DNA from: Hoplostethus atlanticus
Lineage: Eukaryota > Chordata > Actinopteri > Trachichthyiformes > Trachichthyidae
Direction of reading: 5' to 3'
Assembly: GCA_034670405.1 (NCBI GenBank)
Contig: JAXDDX010000159.1
Span: 496,001-560,000, forward strand
DNA: 64,000 nucleotides
Of this stretch, positions 45,819 through 56,381 are shown one piece after another. The translations under genes were made by a program, and so were the position numbers. The notes beneath the pieces were generated by a model. That model was not told the DNA's origin and did no database searches. It worked only from the letters and a program-made list of their open reading frames with translations. The stretch's first letter is position 1; each line of letters opens with the position of its first letter.

Positions 45819-48800
45819 AATAATAATGCGGAGTACTCACCAGTCGGCAGTTCTCCATGTGTTTCTTCAGTCCCTCCACAGTCTTCCTGCTGACACTCTT
45901 ACATTTCGGACAGGTGACTCTGCCTTTGGCCACGATCTGGAGCTGCCAACACTCCTCTTGACTGCCTAGTGGACATCAACACAAAAAACGGGCTAACACA
46001 GAGCCAGATAGTTTTGCTTAAACAGAGGAGCAGCCGGTGTGAAGTCGTTGTGCATGTTGTATTTATTTGGTCAGGGTTGGAGTCTTTATTGCTGTTGATA
46101 GATGTGCATAGAAAACTGGTGTATAGAATATATCACCATTGGTCAGTAAGCTTTAAAGTATTCATTCCCAATACAGGTCCTATTCATTGATTGGAATTTA
46201 GAATATTTCTTCTGCTGTATCGTATTGCTATTTTACTGCTGCAATGACCCAATTTCCACACCAGGAGCATTACATTTTTTATGTCAATACAGATTGGATA
46301 TTCTTTGTAAATGTTGGAATTTTCTGAAAAAGCTTCCTTCCTCTAATCCAATCTTTTGCCTGGGGAGAAACAGTTTGCCATTTAGAGCTCATTTGGCTGG
46401 TATTAAAATGGGATCTGTATCTGGATGCTATCCAAATAATGAACAACCAATCAATCAAGCCCTTGCATTTACATCTTGTATTTATGTGTTAGGGTTGTCT
46501 GCATTCTGACCACTTTGTGATCAGATCTCATTTTTGTTCAGGTATCCAGATACAGATCACATTGCCGATTGTAATGTAAATGGGGTCTAAAATTCACTAT
46601 TTTGGGACAGAAAAACTGAGTGGGGTTTTTCTACTAGAACATGAACTCCAGTGGTTGACAACTCCTCCTATGACCAGCCTCCCTCACCTGGAGGGTAGGT
46701 AGGTGGTTCCTTTTTGGTGGAGAGGACCGGGGGCTTCAGATCCTCGGTAGGCTGGGCCGTCAAGGCCTCTGGACTGCTCTGGAGACCACCAACACTGGCT
46801 GCATCAGAACCTGGAACCATTTACAGTAGGTGGTTAGTTTTATACTGGCTCCTAATCAGTTACCAGGATCAATTTAATTTAATTTATTGACTTTATACTG
46901 ACACCATGATTCGATTATGCAGATGAAAAAGCAGTTGACCAGCAGATGACCATCAATCTGAGAGGACCAACAAAAAGGTGCAAGCAACACACCTGAACTG
47001 TAATTTAATTTCAGTATACCACTGTCGTTGGTTATTGATTAATTAATCATCCTTGTCATTTGTCAGTGCTAAAAATAAGCAAAACGAGGTTAGTTCATTA
47101 GCTCTTCCATTAGTTAGCTAGGACTCAAATGTCAGAGGTGCGACGTGGTGTGGTGCAGCCATTCATTGATAAATTAAATCAAGTATAATGTAAATAAATT
47201 GGCCTACGCATACATTTTTGCCATAGGTTTCACAAATCTGTTCTGATAATGTGGATTTCAAGGAGAGAATTGATTTCTTCTTTGAACCTGGCTTATCAAT
47301 GTTGCATAATATTACTAGTACTATAAACGTGATTTATATGGCACTTTTCAGTTAAATGTATGTTAATGTTTAATTTAAATATGCATATTTGATAGACCAA
47401 TAGAGTGCTTCTATACGTTAATGTACCGGTAGTTTCGGTGTTCGGGCCAGTAAAACCATAGAAAATTGACCTGAATGGCAACTCCTGGATGTGAACACAG
47501 CAAGGCCCTACACCAAATAAACCCATCTACCCTCCAGGCAACGGTACAGACCATGTCACAGCTTCAATCAGGGACACTGACTTTAAACTTCTGCACAATG
47601 GAACTGAATCATTTCCCGGGCCGATCATGCCAAGCCTACGACAGATTGAACAGTTATGTCACCCTACCCATTTTCAATGCTATTTCAGCTATAGAATCAG
47701 GTACTGGGTGAAACATTCAATCAAAGAGACAGCAGATTGAGAGTTTTAAGTTTCAAACTTGTATGTGTACTCACTTATACAATGGATCCAGTTTGTTTGA
47801 TCTAATACTAGGCTGGATAACCATCTAGACAGTGGAGAAACAAACCATTGCTTTGCTTTGATCTGATTGACTCATGGTCAGAGAGAGTGTACGGTGGTCA
47901 ACAGGGACAAAGACCAAAGACTATATAACCAAGGAAATCATATGTTATCGTCTCAAAACATTACCGGCCAGTGTGTGCAAAGTTTACCGGCATCTGGCGG
48001 GTGGTAATTTCAGACCCTGTTGGTATTTGACAGCATTGCGGGTAAGCACAATAAGAACTCAATCCAATTAGTGATTCATTAGGTCGGACGCAAAGTCCTG
48101 TTCCACAATGTCTGTGGGCACACCGTGAAACAAGTCTTCGAACACTGATTTATCAACATCATTTATCCATTGCCATCATTCATATGCAAACGTATTGTTC
48201 ATAGGTTTGAACACCAATTGAAGAGTTAACACGCCATATCCATCTTGGAAAGTAGCTTTTCAGTTGTAATGCATATTTTGTAATGTGTTGACCTTGCAAA
48301 ATGGATTTTTAACAAAGATGATTTTTATAGCATTTATTTTTGGACAGTTTACAGTGGAGTAATGCTAACTTACCAGAGTCTCTACCCTCTGGTGGCTGTG
48401 GGAAGCTAATAACTGGTGGGCTTCGCTCCATCTCCACTCTCTGGACCTTCTTCATAGCCAAGTCTTCAAAGATAGGTAAAGAACAGAATCAATCTCCAAA
48501 ACACAAATCCAGCAAATATCTTTCTGGTTTATTCCCATCTCACTCTACATAGACATTCTGTACACATGCACGTTCTTTATCTCCCACACACAAATGCATG
48601 CAAACATAACACTGATGCACACACATTAAAAAGTTATTTAACTTAACAAAATGATTGTCATATAATACAATACAACTCGTATGAATAAGTACCGGGCCTC
48701 CAGACATGTTCCTGTCCTCTATCTCTGCTAGTGGTGCTCCAGGCTTGGTCTTGGCGTCGGCTGGTGCTCCATGCCTGCTCCGGCCCTGAGGGGGCCCGAT

Positions 48801-49273
48801 CTCTTCCTGGATCCCTCCCTGGATTCCAAACCTGATCCTGGGCTCGGTCTCTACCAGTAGCCCAGGCCTGCTCAGGGTCTCGGTCCCGACCCGTCGTCCA
48901 GCCCTGGTCGGGTCCAGTATGGGCCCTGTCTCTGCCTGGAATCCAGGTCTGGTCCTGACCGGAGTGTCCCCCTCGGTCTCTGCCAGAGTTCCAGACCTGT
49001 TCCTGGGGTCGGTCTCTACTCGATGCCCAGGCCTCAGGGCCTCGGTCCCTGCCGGGGTTCCAGGACTGGTCCTGAGGCTGGGATCGCTCCCTGCTGGCCT
49101 CTGGGCCTTGAGGCCAGACGTCCTTCACCACCAGCCTCGGAGGCAGCCTTGCAGTGGGAGCAGCCAAGGACCCTGGATCTGCCCCATTGGCGAGACTGCC
49201 TGACGACATCACCGAACAGCTGGTGGTTGGGTATTCTACTGTTCCTATGGAAACACTCTGGAGGTCCTCGTAC
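37884..49273 (-). CDS. znf512: znf512: zinc finger protein 512, 12 coding exons (N-terminus missing)
   Basis: Exons in gene order: 49273-48693, 48463-48374, 46810-46688, 45965-45841, 44288-44202, 43836-43738, 42136-41969, 41565-41368, 41113-41012, 40287-40225, 38956-38858, 38615-37884. All junctions are GT-AG and phases agree; 2,467 nt encode about 821 aa with no internal stop. Six atypical C2HC/C2H2 fingers match ZNF512 in order, and linkers such as W-P-K-R-K-F and D-L-V-P-D-D-K-K are also shared. ZNF512 is nuclear and its biochemical role is poorly known. Compared with human, this copy has a W-x-x-G-R-D-R repeat array near the N-terminus and a long His/Gln, Gly and Ser-rich C-terminus. Exon 1 must lie upstream, across or beyond the transposon stack. 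ZNF512B is the alternative paralogue, disfavoured by linkage to gtf3c2. Confidence 0.92.
38757..38774. repeat. (CT)n microsatellite
   Basis: Nine CT units in the last znf512 intron. Confidence 0.95.
38858..38956 (-). CDS. znf512: znf512 exon (finger 6)
   Basis: 33 codons: [13 protein letters not shown] and V-K-Y-H-I-N-S-V-H, a classical C2H2 finger. Confidence 0.94.
39455..39670. repeat. GC-rich repeat-like block
   Basis: A GC-rich island in an AT-rich znf512 intron, rich in GGCGAC/GTCGCC-type words. I suspect a transposon remnant but cannot assign a family; no boundaries or target duplication were found. Confidence 0.35.
40225..40287 (-). CDS. znf512: znf512 exon (finger 5)
   Basis: 21 codons: [19 protein letters not shown]. 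This completes a C2HC finger begun in the previous exon. Confidence 0.93.
40505..40872 (+). repeat. inverted repeat arm B
   Basis: Partner of 35658-35980 in opposite orientation, lying in the znf512 intron between exons 41113-41012 and 40287-40225. It is slightly longer than arm A because of small insertions. Confidence 0.75.
41012..41113 (-). CDS. znf512: znf512 exon
   Basis: 34 codons: [18 protein letters not shown] and V-Q-C-P-N-Q, ending with the first ligand of finger 5. Confidence 0.94.
41368..41565 (-). CDS. znf512: znf512 exon
   Basis: 66 codons. Encodes a Glu-rich start, then [12 protein letters not shown] and [16 protein letters not shown], a conserved ZNF512 linker. Confidence 0.93.
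41969..42136 (-). CDS. znf512: znf512 exon (fingers 3 and 4)
   Basis: Encodes [15 protein letters not shown] and K-K-C (rest of finger 3, C2HC). Then comes C-S-H-C-G-K-A-Y...Y-H-L-K-S-E-H (finger 4, C2H2). The donor is GTGAGT. Confidence 0.94.
42676..42977. mobile_element. Tc1-type mini-element, 302 bp
   Basis: Inverted ends CACTACATGACCAAAAGTAT and the complement of GCATACTTTTGGCCATGTAGTG match the ends of fish Tc1 elements. TA precedes the left end; the right-hand TA appears mutated. It has no coding capacity. Confidence 0.8.
43200..43290 (-). repeat. tRNA-like SINE head fragment
   Basis: On the minus strand GTGGCCTTGTGGTTAGAGCG resembles a Pol III box A. No box B follows at tRNA spacing, so this is a fragment of a SINE rather than a tRNA gene. 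Confidence 0.45.
43310..43640 (-). repeat. dispersed repeat family, long copy 2
   Basis: Minus-strand copy of the family described at 30120-30445, with the same block order: CAATACCACACTG, GGGAGGCCCTTAACCTGAAT and TTCAGAGGCTTTCCCATCC. Confidence 0.7.
43738..43836 (-). CDS. znf512: znf512 exon
   Basis: Encodes [14 protein letters not shown]. The Cys is the first ligand of finger 3, which is split by the intron. Confidence 0.92.
44202..44288 (-). CDS. znf512: znf512 exon (finger 2)
   Basis: 29 codons encode one C2H2 finger, C-Q-H-C-G-K-Q-L...[10 protein letters not shown]. The exon is in phase 0 at both ends. Confidence 0.94.
45336..45580 (+). mobile_element. Tc1-like remnant
   Basis: It begins TACAGTCATGCTTGAAAGTT, a Tc1-family end. 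Later AGTGAACCTCCTCTTGC resembles inner Tc1 non-coding sequence. The opposite end is not recognisable. Confidence 0.45.
45789..45828. repeat. (GAT)n microsatellite
   Basis: About ten GAT units grading into AAT, 13 bp from the donor end of the znf512 finger-1 exon. Confidence 0.95.
45841..45965 (-). CDS. znf512: znf512 exon (finger 1)
   Basis: Encodes S-Q-E-E-C-W-Q-L and the C2HC finger C-P-K-C...G-L-K-K-H-M-E-N-C. The last ligand is Cys, as in the family. The donor is GTGAGT. Confidence 0.94.
46688..46810 (-). CDS. znf512: znf512 exon
   Basis: Encodes a Ser/Pro-rich linker ending [10 protein letters not shown], matching K-E-P-P-V-Y-A-A-G in human ZNF512. The donor is GTGAGG. Confidence 0.88.
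46811..48373. other. znf512 intron without recognised features
   Basis: AT-rich intron with no recognised transposon end, RNA gene or coding similarity. Confidence 0.5.
48374..48463 (-). CDS. znf512: znf512 exon
   Basis: Encodes [17 protein letters not shown]. The acceptor TTTGAAG has a weak pyrimidine tract. The donor is GTAAGT, with split Asp and Gly codons at its ends. Confidence 0.8.
48693..49273 (-). CDS. znf512: znf512 exon (repeat-rich N-terminal part)
   Basis: First visible coding exon: 193 codons. After Y-E-D-L-Q-S-V-S it carries about nine units built on W-N-P-G-R-D-R / Q-D-Q-x-W, each 12-16 residues. The acceptor AATCAG is clear, so at least one upstream exon exists. The donor is GTACTT. 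Confidence 0.85.
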
Positions 49274-49454
49274 CTGATTGGTTAAAAACAAAATACTACA
49301 ATGAGTATTTAAAAATTGCCCATAAAACAAGTTCATGGTGTAGCAGGAAGACCCATACATAGACCCATACATAAACATACATGTAGATGAAAGGATTACT
49401 TAACAGTATTGTTAAGTAATCCTTTTGTCCTTTTATTAATGGGATCTTGCACAG

Positions 49455-49775
49455 ATCGTCGTCCACCTCTGATATGATGGATATGATGCAGTTTGACTGA
49501 TTACATATTTATTGGAGAATTGATCAATACTACATTGGTTGTCTGTGGGAAGCCCTTAACCTGAATTGATTCTGAGACATTTTTATCAGGTTCCACACAA
49601 GCATGCATCATTATTATTATTTGTATGGATTTTAATGTGTCAGAGGATTTCCCAACTTCACAAAAATAACTTTCTGGGGAAACACAGAATATGTTTTTGC
49701 ATGACAATTGTCCAATTTAAAGATATTGAATGCCAGCACAATATATCAGCTATCAGCAGCTTCAATCTGAAAAAC
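49455..49775 (+). repeat. dispersed repeat family, long copy 3
   Basis: A plus-strand copy with CCACCTCTGATATGATGG at its start and the same internal blocks as 30120-30445. It lies upstream of the first visible znf512 exon. Confidence 0.7.
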
Positions 49776-50216
49776 ACCAGTACTGGACAAAAACTCATAT
49801 CAATCGAACTCTACTTTATAATGGTATGAATTTGTTTTCCACTCAGAAGCTATGCCTATTAACGGCAGAATCTAGGTACAATATCATCCCTACACATGCA
49901 TAACTGTAATAACACCAAAATGTCACTTTTCTATCCTAAGGAGCTCATAATTTGGAATTGAGAGTCTTTTTTGGGAAGCAAAGACAGCATTATTGTATAG
50001 TTTTTCACCTGAACTGTCAACCATGTAAATCTCCTGTTTGGTCTCCACTGGCTAAGATTTTGTTTTTAAAAGCCCTCTCCGGTATTACAAAAGGTGTAAA
50101 GATTGGTAATTATAACTTCAGGACTCCAGGAATTTTAACCCATCTGGGACGAACAAGTAAATCATTTTCTCCGGCTACTTCAAATCAAATCACATTTATT
50201 TGTATAGCCCTTAATC

Positions 50217-50380
50217 AATGGGGCGGCTGTGGCTCGGGAGGTAGAGCGGGTCATCCTCTAATCTTGGGCAAGACACTGACATCGGTGTGTGAGTGTGTGT
50301 GAATGGGTGAATGAGAGGCAAACATTGTAAAGCGCTTTGGATAAAAGCGCTATATAAATGCAGCCATTTACCATTCACCG
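50217..50380 (+). repeat. SINE-like repeat inside the LINE 3' UTR
   Basis: Starts GGGGCGGCTGTGGCTCGGG with a box A-like segment and ends AAGCGCTATATAAATGCAG. This is a common teleost repeat with a tRNA-like head. The middle, including box B, is deleted. LINE 3' UTR sequence continues on both sides. Confidence 0.65.
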
Positions 50381-50487
50381 TTACAGTCTCTAAGGGCTTC
50401 ACAGTGCCCAACATATGAAACAATAAATGGTTAGTACACAACATCCCCCAGCCTTAGACCGTCAACAGAGGACAAGGACAAGGGGAC

Positions 50488-50765
50488 CAGCTGAGGTCCG
50501 CGGAGGGCGCAGTCAGGGGCAGCCTGCAAGAGCTGACCAGTGGGGGTTGGGGCGGGACGCCCCTGGAAGCGTGGCGGACTGGGGCAGCCTTGGTGCTCCG
50601 CGGCTGGCCCATCGGGACAGAGGGAGGGACGCCAGTGGAGGGAGACGGCGCTGACGAACAGCTGCCGTCAAGACCCGGGCCGTTGTTATGTTGCGGTGGT
50701 GTTGCAAATAAAACAGCCCTGCTGGCCACTGCTGGCCACGTCTCTGTCTGTCACGGAACCCGGTA
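50488..50765 (+). repeat. GC-rich insert in the LINE 3' region, possibly LTR-derived
   Basis: A sharply GC-rich block interrupts the AT-richer LINE 3' region. It ends with AATAAAACAGCCCTGCTGGC and an ACGGAACCCGGTACCG segment, which recalls the polyadenylation end of a retrotransposon LTR. No partner LTR or target duplication was found. Confidence 0.35.
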
Positions 50766-50799
50766 CCGTAGCAAGTTGCTACAGGCGGTTTATATGGTT

Positions 50800-52354
50800 T
50801 AATCAGATCTGATAAGTAGGACGGTGCCATCCCATGTAATGATGTATTTGTATGTAAGTAAAAGCACCTTGAAGTCAGACCTGGCCTGAATTGGTAGCCA
50901 GTGTAATGAGGACAGAAGGGGCGTTATATGGTCGAATTTCCTAGTTTTGGTCAGGATTCTGGCAGCAGCATTCTGGACCAGTTGTAGTTTTTTAGGTAAG
51001 CCCGAAAAGAGGATATTGCAACAAAGCCATGTACTAAAATTTCTGCGTCTGCCTCTGTTAGCATGGGTCGAATCTTGGCAATATTGCGAAGATGATAAGA
51101 AGAAGAAGATTAGTTTATTTGCATTTCGTGGTGCACACATGCACCAACACACACAACACATGCAAGGGGGGGAAGTGGCCGCCGAACACAACACACACAC
51201 ACGTAACAGTGGAAGTTAATGCCAAATTTGCGAATGATGTCACCGAGTGGTAACATATAGATAGAGAATAGTAGTGGTCCTAGGACAGAGCCTTGCGGCA
51301 CACCAAAGTCCATATTGCAACACTCTGAGGTCATGTTATTGTAAAAGACGCGGTGTGACCTATCGAGTAGATAGGACCTAAACCAATAAAGTGCTGATCC
51401 CCAGATACCAATATCATTTTCAAGACGGTTCAAGAGTACCATATGATCAATTGTGTTGAAGGCTGCACTCAAGTCAAGCAGCAGTAGTGCTGAGGTTGAG
51501 TTGGAGTCAATAGCTAACAGGAGATCATTGACCACTCTTATGAGTGCAGTTTCGGTGAAGTGGAAAGATCTAAAGCCAGGTTGTTTTTTGACAAAAAATC
51601 CATAAGTTGACTGGCTACCGTTTGTTCAAGTATTTTGGAGAGGAACAGCAGATTTGAGATTTGGTCTATAGTTCTGAAGTACTTTGCGATCAAGGTTTGT
51701 TTTTTTCAATAATGGCTTGATCACGGCCGTTTTAAAGGTGGAGGGCACAGTGCCAGTGGAGAGCGACCGATTGATCATATAGAGAATGGAGGGTCCTAGG
51801 ATAGGGAAAAGTTCTTAAAGCAATTTAGCAGGCAGAGAGTCAAGCATGCAGGTTGTGGGTTTAGACGACAGAATTAACTTGGTGAGTGTCTAAGGAAACT
51901 GAATCAAACTGTGAGAAAAGACATTCAACCAAGTGAACTTTTCAGGGGTGAGACAGCACCACCAGTGGAGAGTATACTGGTGATCTCATCTCTATTCAGC
52001 GTGAATAAAGTAAAAGTAAAAAAAGTAAAGACAGAGAGTAAAAAAAGACAGAGAAAACAGAGAGCTATCAGAGTTTTTTTTATTTGCACCGATTAACCTA
52101 GAGAAGTGTGCAGTTTTGGCTGACGAGAGTGCACGTTTATAATTTAGCAAGCTATCATTCCAGGCAAGCCGGAGGACTTCGAGTTTGGTCAATCGCCATT
52201 TACACTCTAGTTTTCTACAGACTTGTTTAAGTGCACGAGTGTTGTTAGTAAACCACGGTGCAAATTTCCTAGCGTGGTGTTTTCTAATGACTAACGGGGC
52301 GATTGAATCAAGCGTGTTGGTAAGGCTAGAGTTTAGTTTGTTGGTGAAATTGTC
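50800..52354 (-). pseudogene. L2-like LINE reverse transcriptase, broken
   Basis: Segments 52192-51992, 51535-51200 and 51060-50800 show A-P-W-F-T-N-N, D-L-S-A-A-F-N-T-I-D-H, G-V-P-Q-G-S-V-L-G-P-L-L-F and L-Q-L-V-Q-N-A-A-A-R. After F-H-C-Y the catalytic A-D-D block is missing and replaced by a CA/GT-rich filler (about 51120-51215). Several frame breaks occur, so the enzyme is dead. Confidence 0.82.
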
Positions 52355-52359
52355 GAGTG

Positions 52360-52679
52360 TGTAGAATAACTACCTTCAAAATGACGACGAGGAAACGTTC
52401 TTTAAGCCGAACTTGGTTTTACTGAAAATTAGCACGTGTGATACAACAACAGCACCGCTTGCGCACACATCAACTTGACTGTTGAACTTGACACATAAGT
52501 TTTTCTCTCTAAGCCTTATGGGTAACGTAGTCCCTATATAACAAATGTATATGCATAACAATTGACATATTGTTATTTGACCCTTATTAATATGCAAATG
52601 AAATATTCAGACCATTGGCCCATTTGCTTTCCAAATCAACATTAAATTTAAATCATGACAAATAATAAAATTCACAACA
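52360..52679 (-). repeat. BEL/Pao 3' LTR (intact)
   Basis: A 320-bp LTR with TG...CA-type ends (in minus sense TGTTGTGAATTT...TTATTCTACA). It differs from the other LTR by a few substitutions and small indels, by eye, so the insertion is fairly young. Confidence 0.9.
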
Positions 52680-52690
52680 TCCTCCCCCCC
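52680..52690 (-). promoter_or_regulatory. BEL/Pao polypurine tract
   Basis: On the minus strand GGGGGGGAGGA lies directly before the 3' LTR, the expected site and composition of the plus-strand primer. Confidence 0.75.
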
Positions 52691-52707
52691 AATGAACAAC
52701 TGTTCAT

Positions 52708-53250
52708 CTAAACCTCCAAAGGATAAAGCAACTGAATTGGTCTCCTCAACACAGTCCCTGAGGTAGTGCGAACAGTACATGACCGCACATGGCCATCACA
52801 GCCTGGAAACAGTTCCTCAATCTTCCCTAGCTTCCAGGACTGTCTTGGTGTGTTGTCCTCTCCGATGAGTGCAACATCCCCCACCTTCAGCAAGGTTGGC
52901 TGCAGTGTGTCACATCGATGAGCTGACTTCAGGTCCAGCAAATAGTCTTTCCGCCAGCTATTCCAGAATCTGGTCAAGAGTCTCTGTCTATATCTCCATC
53001 TCCGAGTCATTTCCTCCTTACTCGCTGTCGGGCGTTGAGTGTCTGCTGGAAAGGGCTTAGGGGGTAGACAGGTGAGTCTCTGGCCCACCAGAAAGTGGGC
53101 TGGTGTCAGTGGCTGTGGTTCATCCACTTCGTTGTGCACATAAGTAAGAGGCCTTGAGTTGATTGTGGCTTCAACCTCTGTCAGGATAGTGCACATTTCC
53201 TCAAAGTTGAGTGAGGCTCTTCCAAGTACCTTCCTCAGAATGGTTTTCAC
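52708..53250 (-). pseudogene. BEL/Pao integrase C-terminus and DUF5641
   Basis: 180 open codons: R-P-L-T-Y-V-H-N-E-V-D-E-P-Q-P-L-T and W-K-L-G-K-I-E-E-L-F-P-G-C-D-G-H, the C-terminal DUF5641-type region typical of BEL/Pao. The frame differs from the upstream integrase part. Confidence 0.82.
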
Positions 53251-53296
53251 TGATCACACAAGTCTTTCCCAGAATCCACCCCACCAGGCTGCTCTT

Positions 53297-54475
53297 TCAG
53301 CGATGAACCGCCAGGTGATGCTCTTTTGTGAGAAGAATTCTTGTAACTGTGGATCTTTGATAGCCTTCCAAGTCCTGATTGGCTCTCTTGAAGGTTTTGG
53401 CATTTTCCGAATAGATCACTTTGCATAATCCTCTTCTTGAGATGAATCTTTTCAAGGCTAGCAGAAAGTTCTCTGTTGACTGATCGGAGACCAGCTCTAA
53501 ATGTATTGCCCTCGTAACGGCACAAGTGAACAATGCAATATATGATTTCTTCACAGAACCCTGTGCCTTCACATAGAGCGGTCCTGCGAAGTCCACACCT
53601 GTGACCTCGAACGGTGGTGACTCGGTTATCCTGTCCCTGGGCAAGGGTGCAGTGATCTGACAGTGAGCACTGACTCCCTTAACTATCTGCCTTGCCCTCA
53701 GAATCCAATATCTCTCTCTGATTTGAACTAAAGTGTCTCGTACACCTGAATGCATCACCTTCTCATGCTGATACTGTACCAACAGTTGTGTGTATCTGTG
53801 GTTGCAAGGTAAGATCCACGGGTGCTGCTCTCTGTATGTGAAGTCAGACTGCTGGAGCCTTCCACCCACACTGAGCAGCTCATCTTCATCCAAAAACGGT
53901 TTCAGCTCTCGAATTCTTGAGTCAGTGTTGATGTTTTTCCCTGCCTTCAGCAGATTGACCTCTGCACTAAAACTCTGACTCTGGGTTACCTTAATCCAGT
54001 ATGTTTCTGCTCCATGCAGCTCTTCTGCGGTCAGTTCACCTTGTGTCTTTACACTGGAACGTGTATTGGCTATAAACCTCTTCATCCAGGCTGTCACTCT
54101 GAACACTCTTTTCAGTCTGCTGTAACTTTCCAGCTCTAACACTGGTTTCAAGAACTCTGTGTCTTGGTTGATAAGCTGTACAGTGACCTGGCAATGAGAC
54201 CTGAGTTCTGCGTTCACCTCATCATCCTGAATGTGATCTTCAGTCTCTTCTGACTGACCAGTTGACATCAGAACACTGGGTCCATTCCACCATAAAGTAC
54301 TCTGCTGCAGATCGTGCACAGTTTGGCCTCTGGTGGGAAGGTCGGCTGGATTCATTTTCCCTTGACAATGTGACCATGATCCTGGATTGGACAGGGACTG
54401 AATCTCTGTCACTCTGTTTGCGACAAACTGTTTCCACTTCTGAGCAGAACCTTTTATCCAATGCAGCACTATCAT
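53297..54475 (-). pseudogene. BEL/Pao RNase H tail and integrase core
   Basis: 392 codons. The zinc-binding-like H-...-H-S-G-V and integrase core T-G-V-D-F-A-G-P-L-Y-V are present. The second core motif reads I-Y-S-E-N-A-K-T-F where Asp is usual, so a catalytic residue appears changed. The third acidic residue falls in a shifted frame near 53280. Confidence 0.82.
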
Positions 54476-54496
54476 TGAGTCTGTCCACAGTCTGAG

Positions 54497-55369
54497 TTAT
54501 GTCTTGTCCATTTGCAGTGCTTTCATAAGGTTGCTTCCCAGCCTGGCTCCAATTACAGCTCCCATAAGCTCCAGGCGAGGTAGCGTCACCCTTTTGAGCG
54601 GAGCCACTCTGGACTTGGATGCGACTAGGCTCGTGGTCATTTCTCCTTCAGTTGTTTCTCCCTGCAGGTAAGCTACTGCACTGTAAGCCTTTTCACTCGC
54701 GTCACAGAATACATGTAGTCTTAGAGTGTGACTGTCCTGTGGCCGCATGTCTGTTGTGTACCACTGTGGGATTGACAGTTGGTGTAGTTGAGGGAGCTCT
54801 GAACACCACTGTTGCCATTTCCTTGTCATATTGGGTGGTAATTCCTCATCCCAGCTGAGCCCTCTCTCCCACATTTCCTGAAACAGGCACTTTATCCTGA
54901 TGGTGTAAGGGGTCAGGAATCCAAGAGGATCAAAGATGCGAGCAGACGATTGCAGAACGCTTCTCTTTGTGTTCTCCTTTTCCTTCAGAATAGTGAGTAG
55001 TAGCCTGAAATCGAACACAAAATCATCTGTCGCCGGTCTCCACACTAAGCCCAGGACCTTCAGTACTGATCCGTGCATCTCTGGGTCCATAGTGTAGTCC
55101 ATTGAGCTCTCCTTCCACTTTTCTTTCAGCGCAGGAGAGTTCGTCATCCATTTACAGAGATCCATGCCGGCAGTAGACATTATGTGCTTTGCTGTCATTG
55201 TCACTGAGTGGGCCTCTTCTACATCCCTTGAACTTGCAATGAAGTCATCTACATAAAGTGAGGTTCTTATAGTCTCTACCACTTGCGGATGTTCTGGTTC
55301 ATATTGTTTCAAGTGATTTCTGATGGTGGCTGCAAGTAAGAATGGGCTGGGTGAAGCTCCAAACACCAA
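54497..55369 (-). pseudogene. BEL/Pao reverse transcriptase, C-terminal half
   Basis: 290 codons with the catalytic Y-V-D-D-F box near 55250 intact, then the A17-type region and RNase H motif V-F-C-D-A-S-E-K-A-Y. A frame change separates it from the RT start at about 55369. Confidence 0.85.
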
Positions 55370-56373
55370 ACTCTGGTCATTCTCAGCACGTGCATCTTCC
55401 CATCATTGTCTTCTGTTGGTGGGCCGGTGAGCCACAGAAACCTCACAGCATCTCCGTCTCGTTCTGACAGTGATATCTGCAGAAATGCTTTCCTGATGTC
55501 TGACATGTATGCAACTTCATGCATTCGGAACTTAATCAAGATGCTCAGCAAATCTGGATTCAGGTTCGGTCCTGTTAATAGACAATCGTTCAGGGAGGGA
55601 CTGCCTTCCTCATGTGACGAGGCATCAAACACAACACACAGCTTAGTTGTCGCCTTGTCCTCTCTCAGTACTGCGTGGTGAGGCAAGTAATATGTCACAC
55701 TGTTCTCAATTGATGCATTGTCCATTGGCACATCTTCAGCCATTCCTTGTTTTAAATAGTCTTCAATGACATCATTGTACCTGCTGTAGAGTGTCACGTC
55801 CCGTCGAAGTTTCCTTTTCAGACTCTCTAACCTTTTTTTGGCGATGCGGTAGTTGTCCTGGAGCACAGGGTGATTCTGTCGCCATGGCAGCTCCACCTTG
55901 TAACGCCCATCTGTGTAGTTGGTTGTTTCCTCAAACCGCTGTAGAGCTTCAATGTCATCTGGATTTTCTGTTTTCTCATTTGTGATTCCAAGTGACTCAA
56001 GCTCCCAGAATGCATGCAGCTGCTTGTCCAACTGTATGTCTTCACTTAGCTGGACCTGCATACATGTTGTTTCCGTCATGCTCGATACAGACACTGGGCC
56101 CTGAACCGACCATCCAAAGGTGCTCTCCATTGCAACCAGGCTCTCTGTTAGTCTCTCTACTCGGCCTGTTAGGATTTGCCAGTAGTAGTCTGAGCCAATT
56201 AGCACAGAAGGTTCAGGCTTCTCATCTTCTCCAGGGAAGTCTGCTAGGAGTAGACCTCTCCTCTTCATTTCCTTCTGAATGTGTTCACCAGGAACCTTCA
56301 TCACGGCTGTGCATACTTGAGGGGTCACGACTGCCTCTATCTCAATGCTCTGTTGTTTATCCCAAACATTCAC
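55309..56373 (-). pseudogene. BEL/Pao protease end and reverse transcriptase start
   Basis: 354 codons: V-L-I-G-S-D-Y-Y-W (end of the DUF1758 region), F-G-W-S-V-Q-G-P-V, V-V-F-D-A-S-S and S-D-I-R-K-A-F-L-Q-I, the N-terminal RT motifs. The upstream end abuts the solo LTR at 56382. Confidence 0.85.
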
Positions 56374-56381
56374 TAAGCTGA

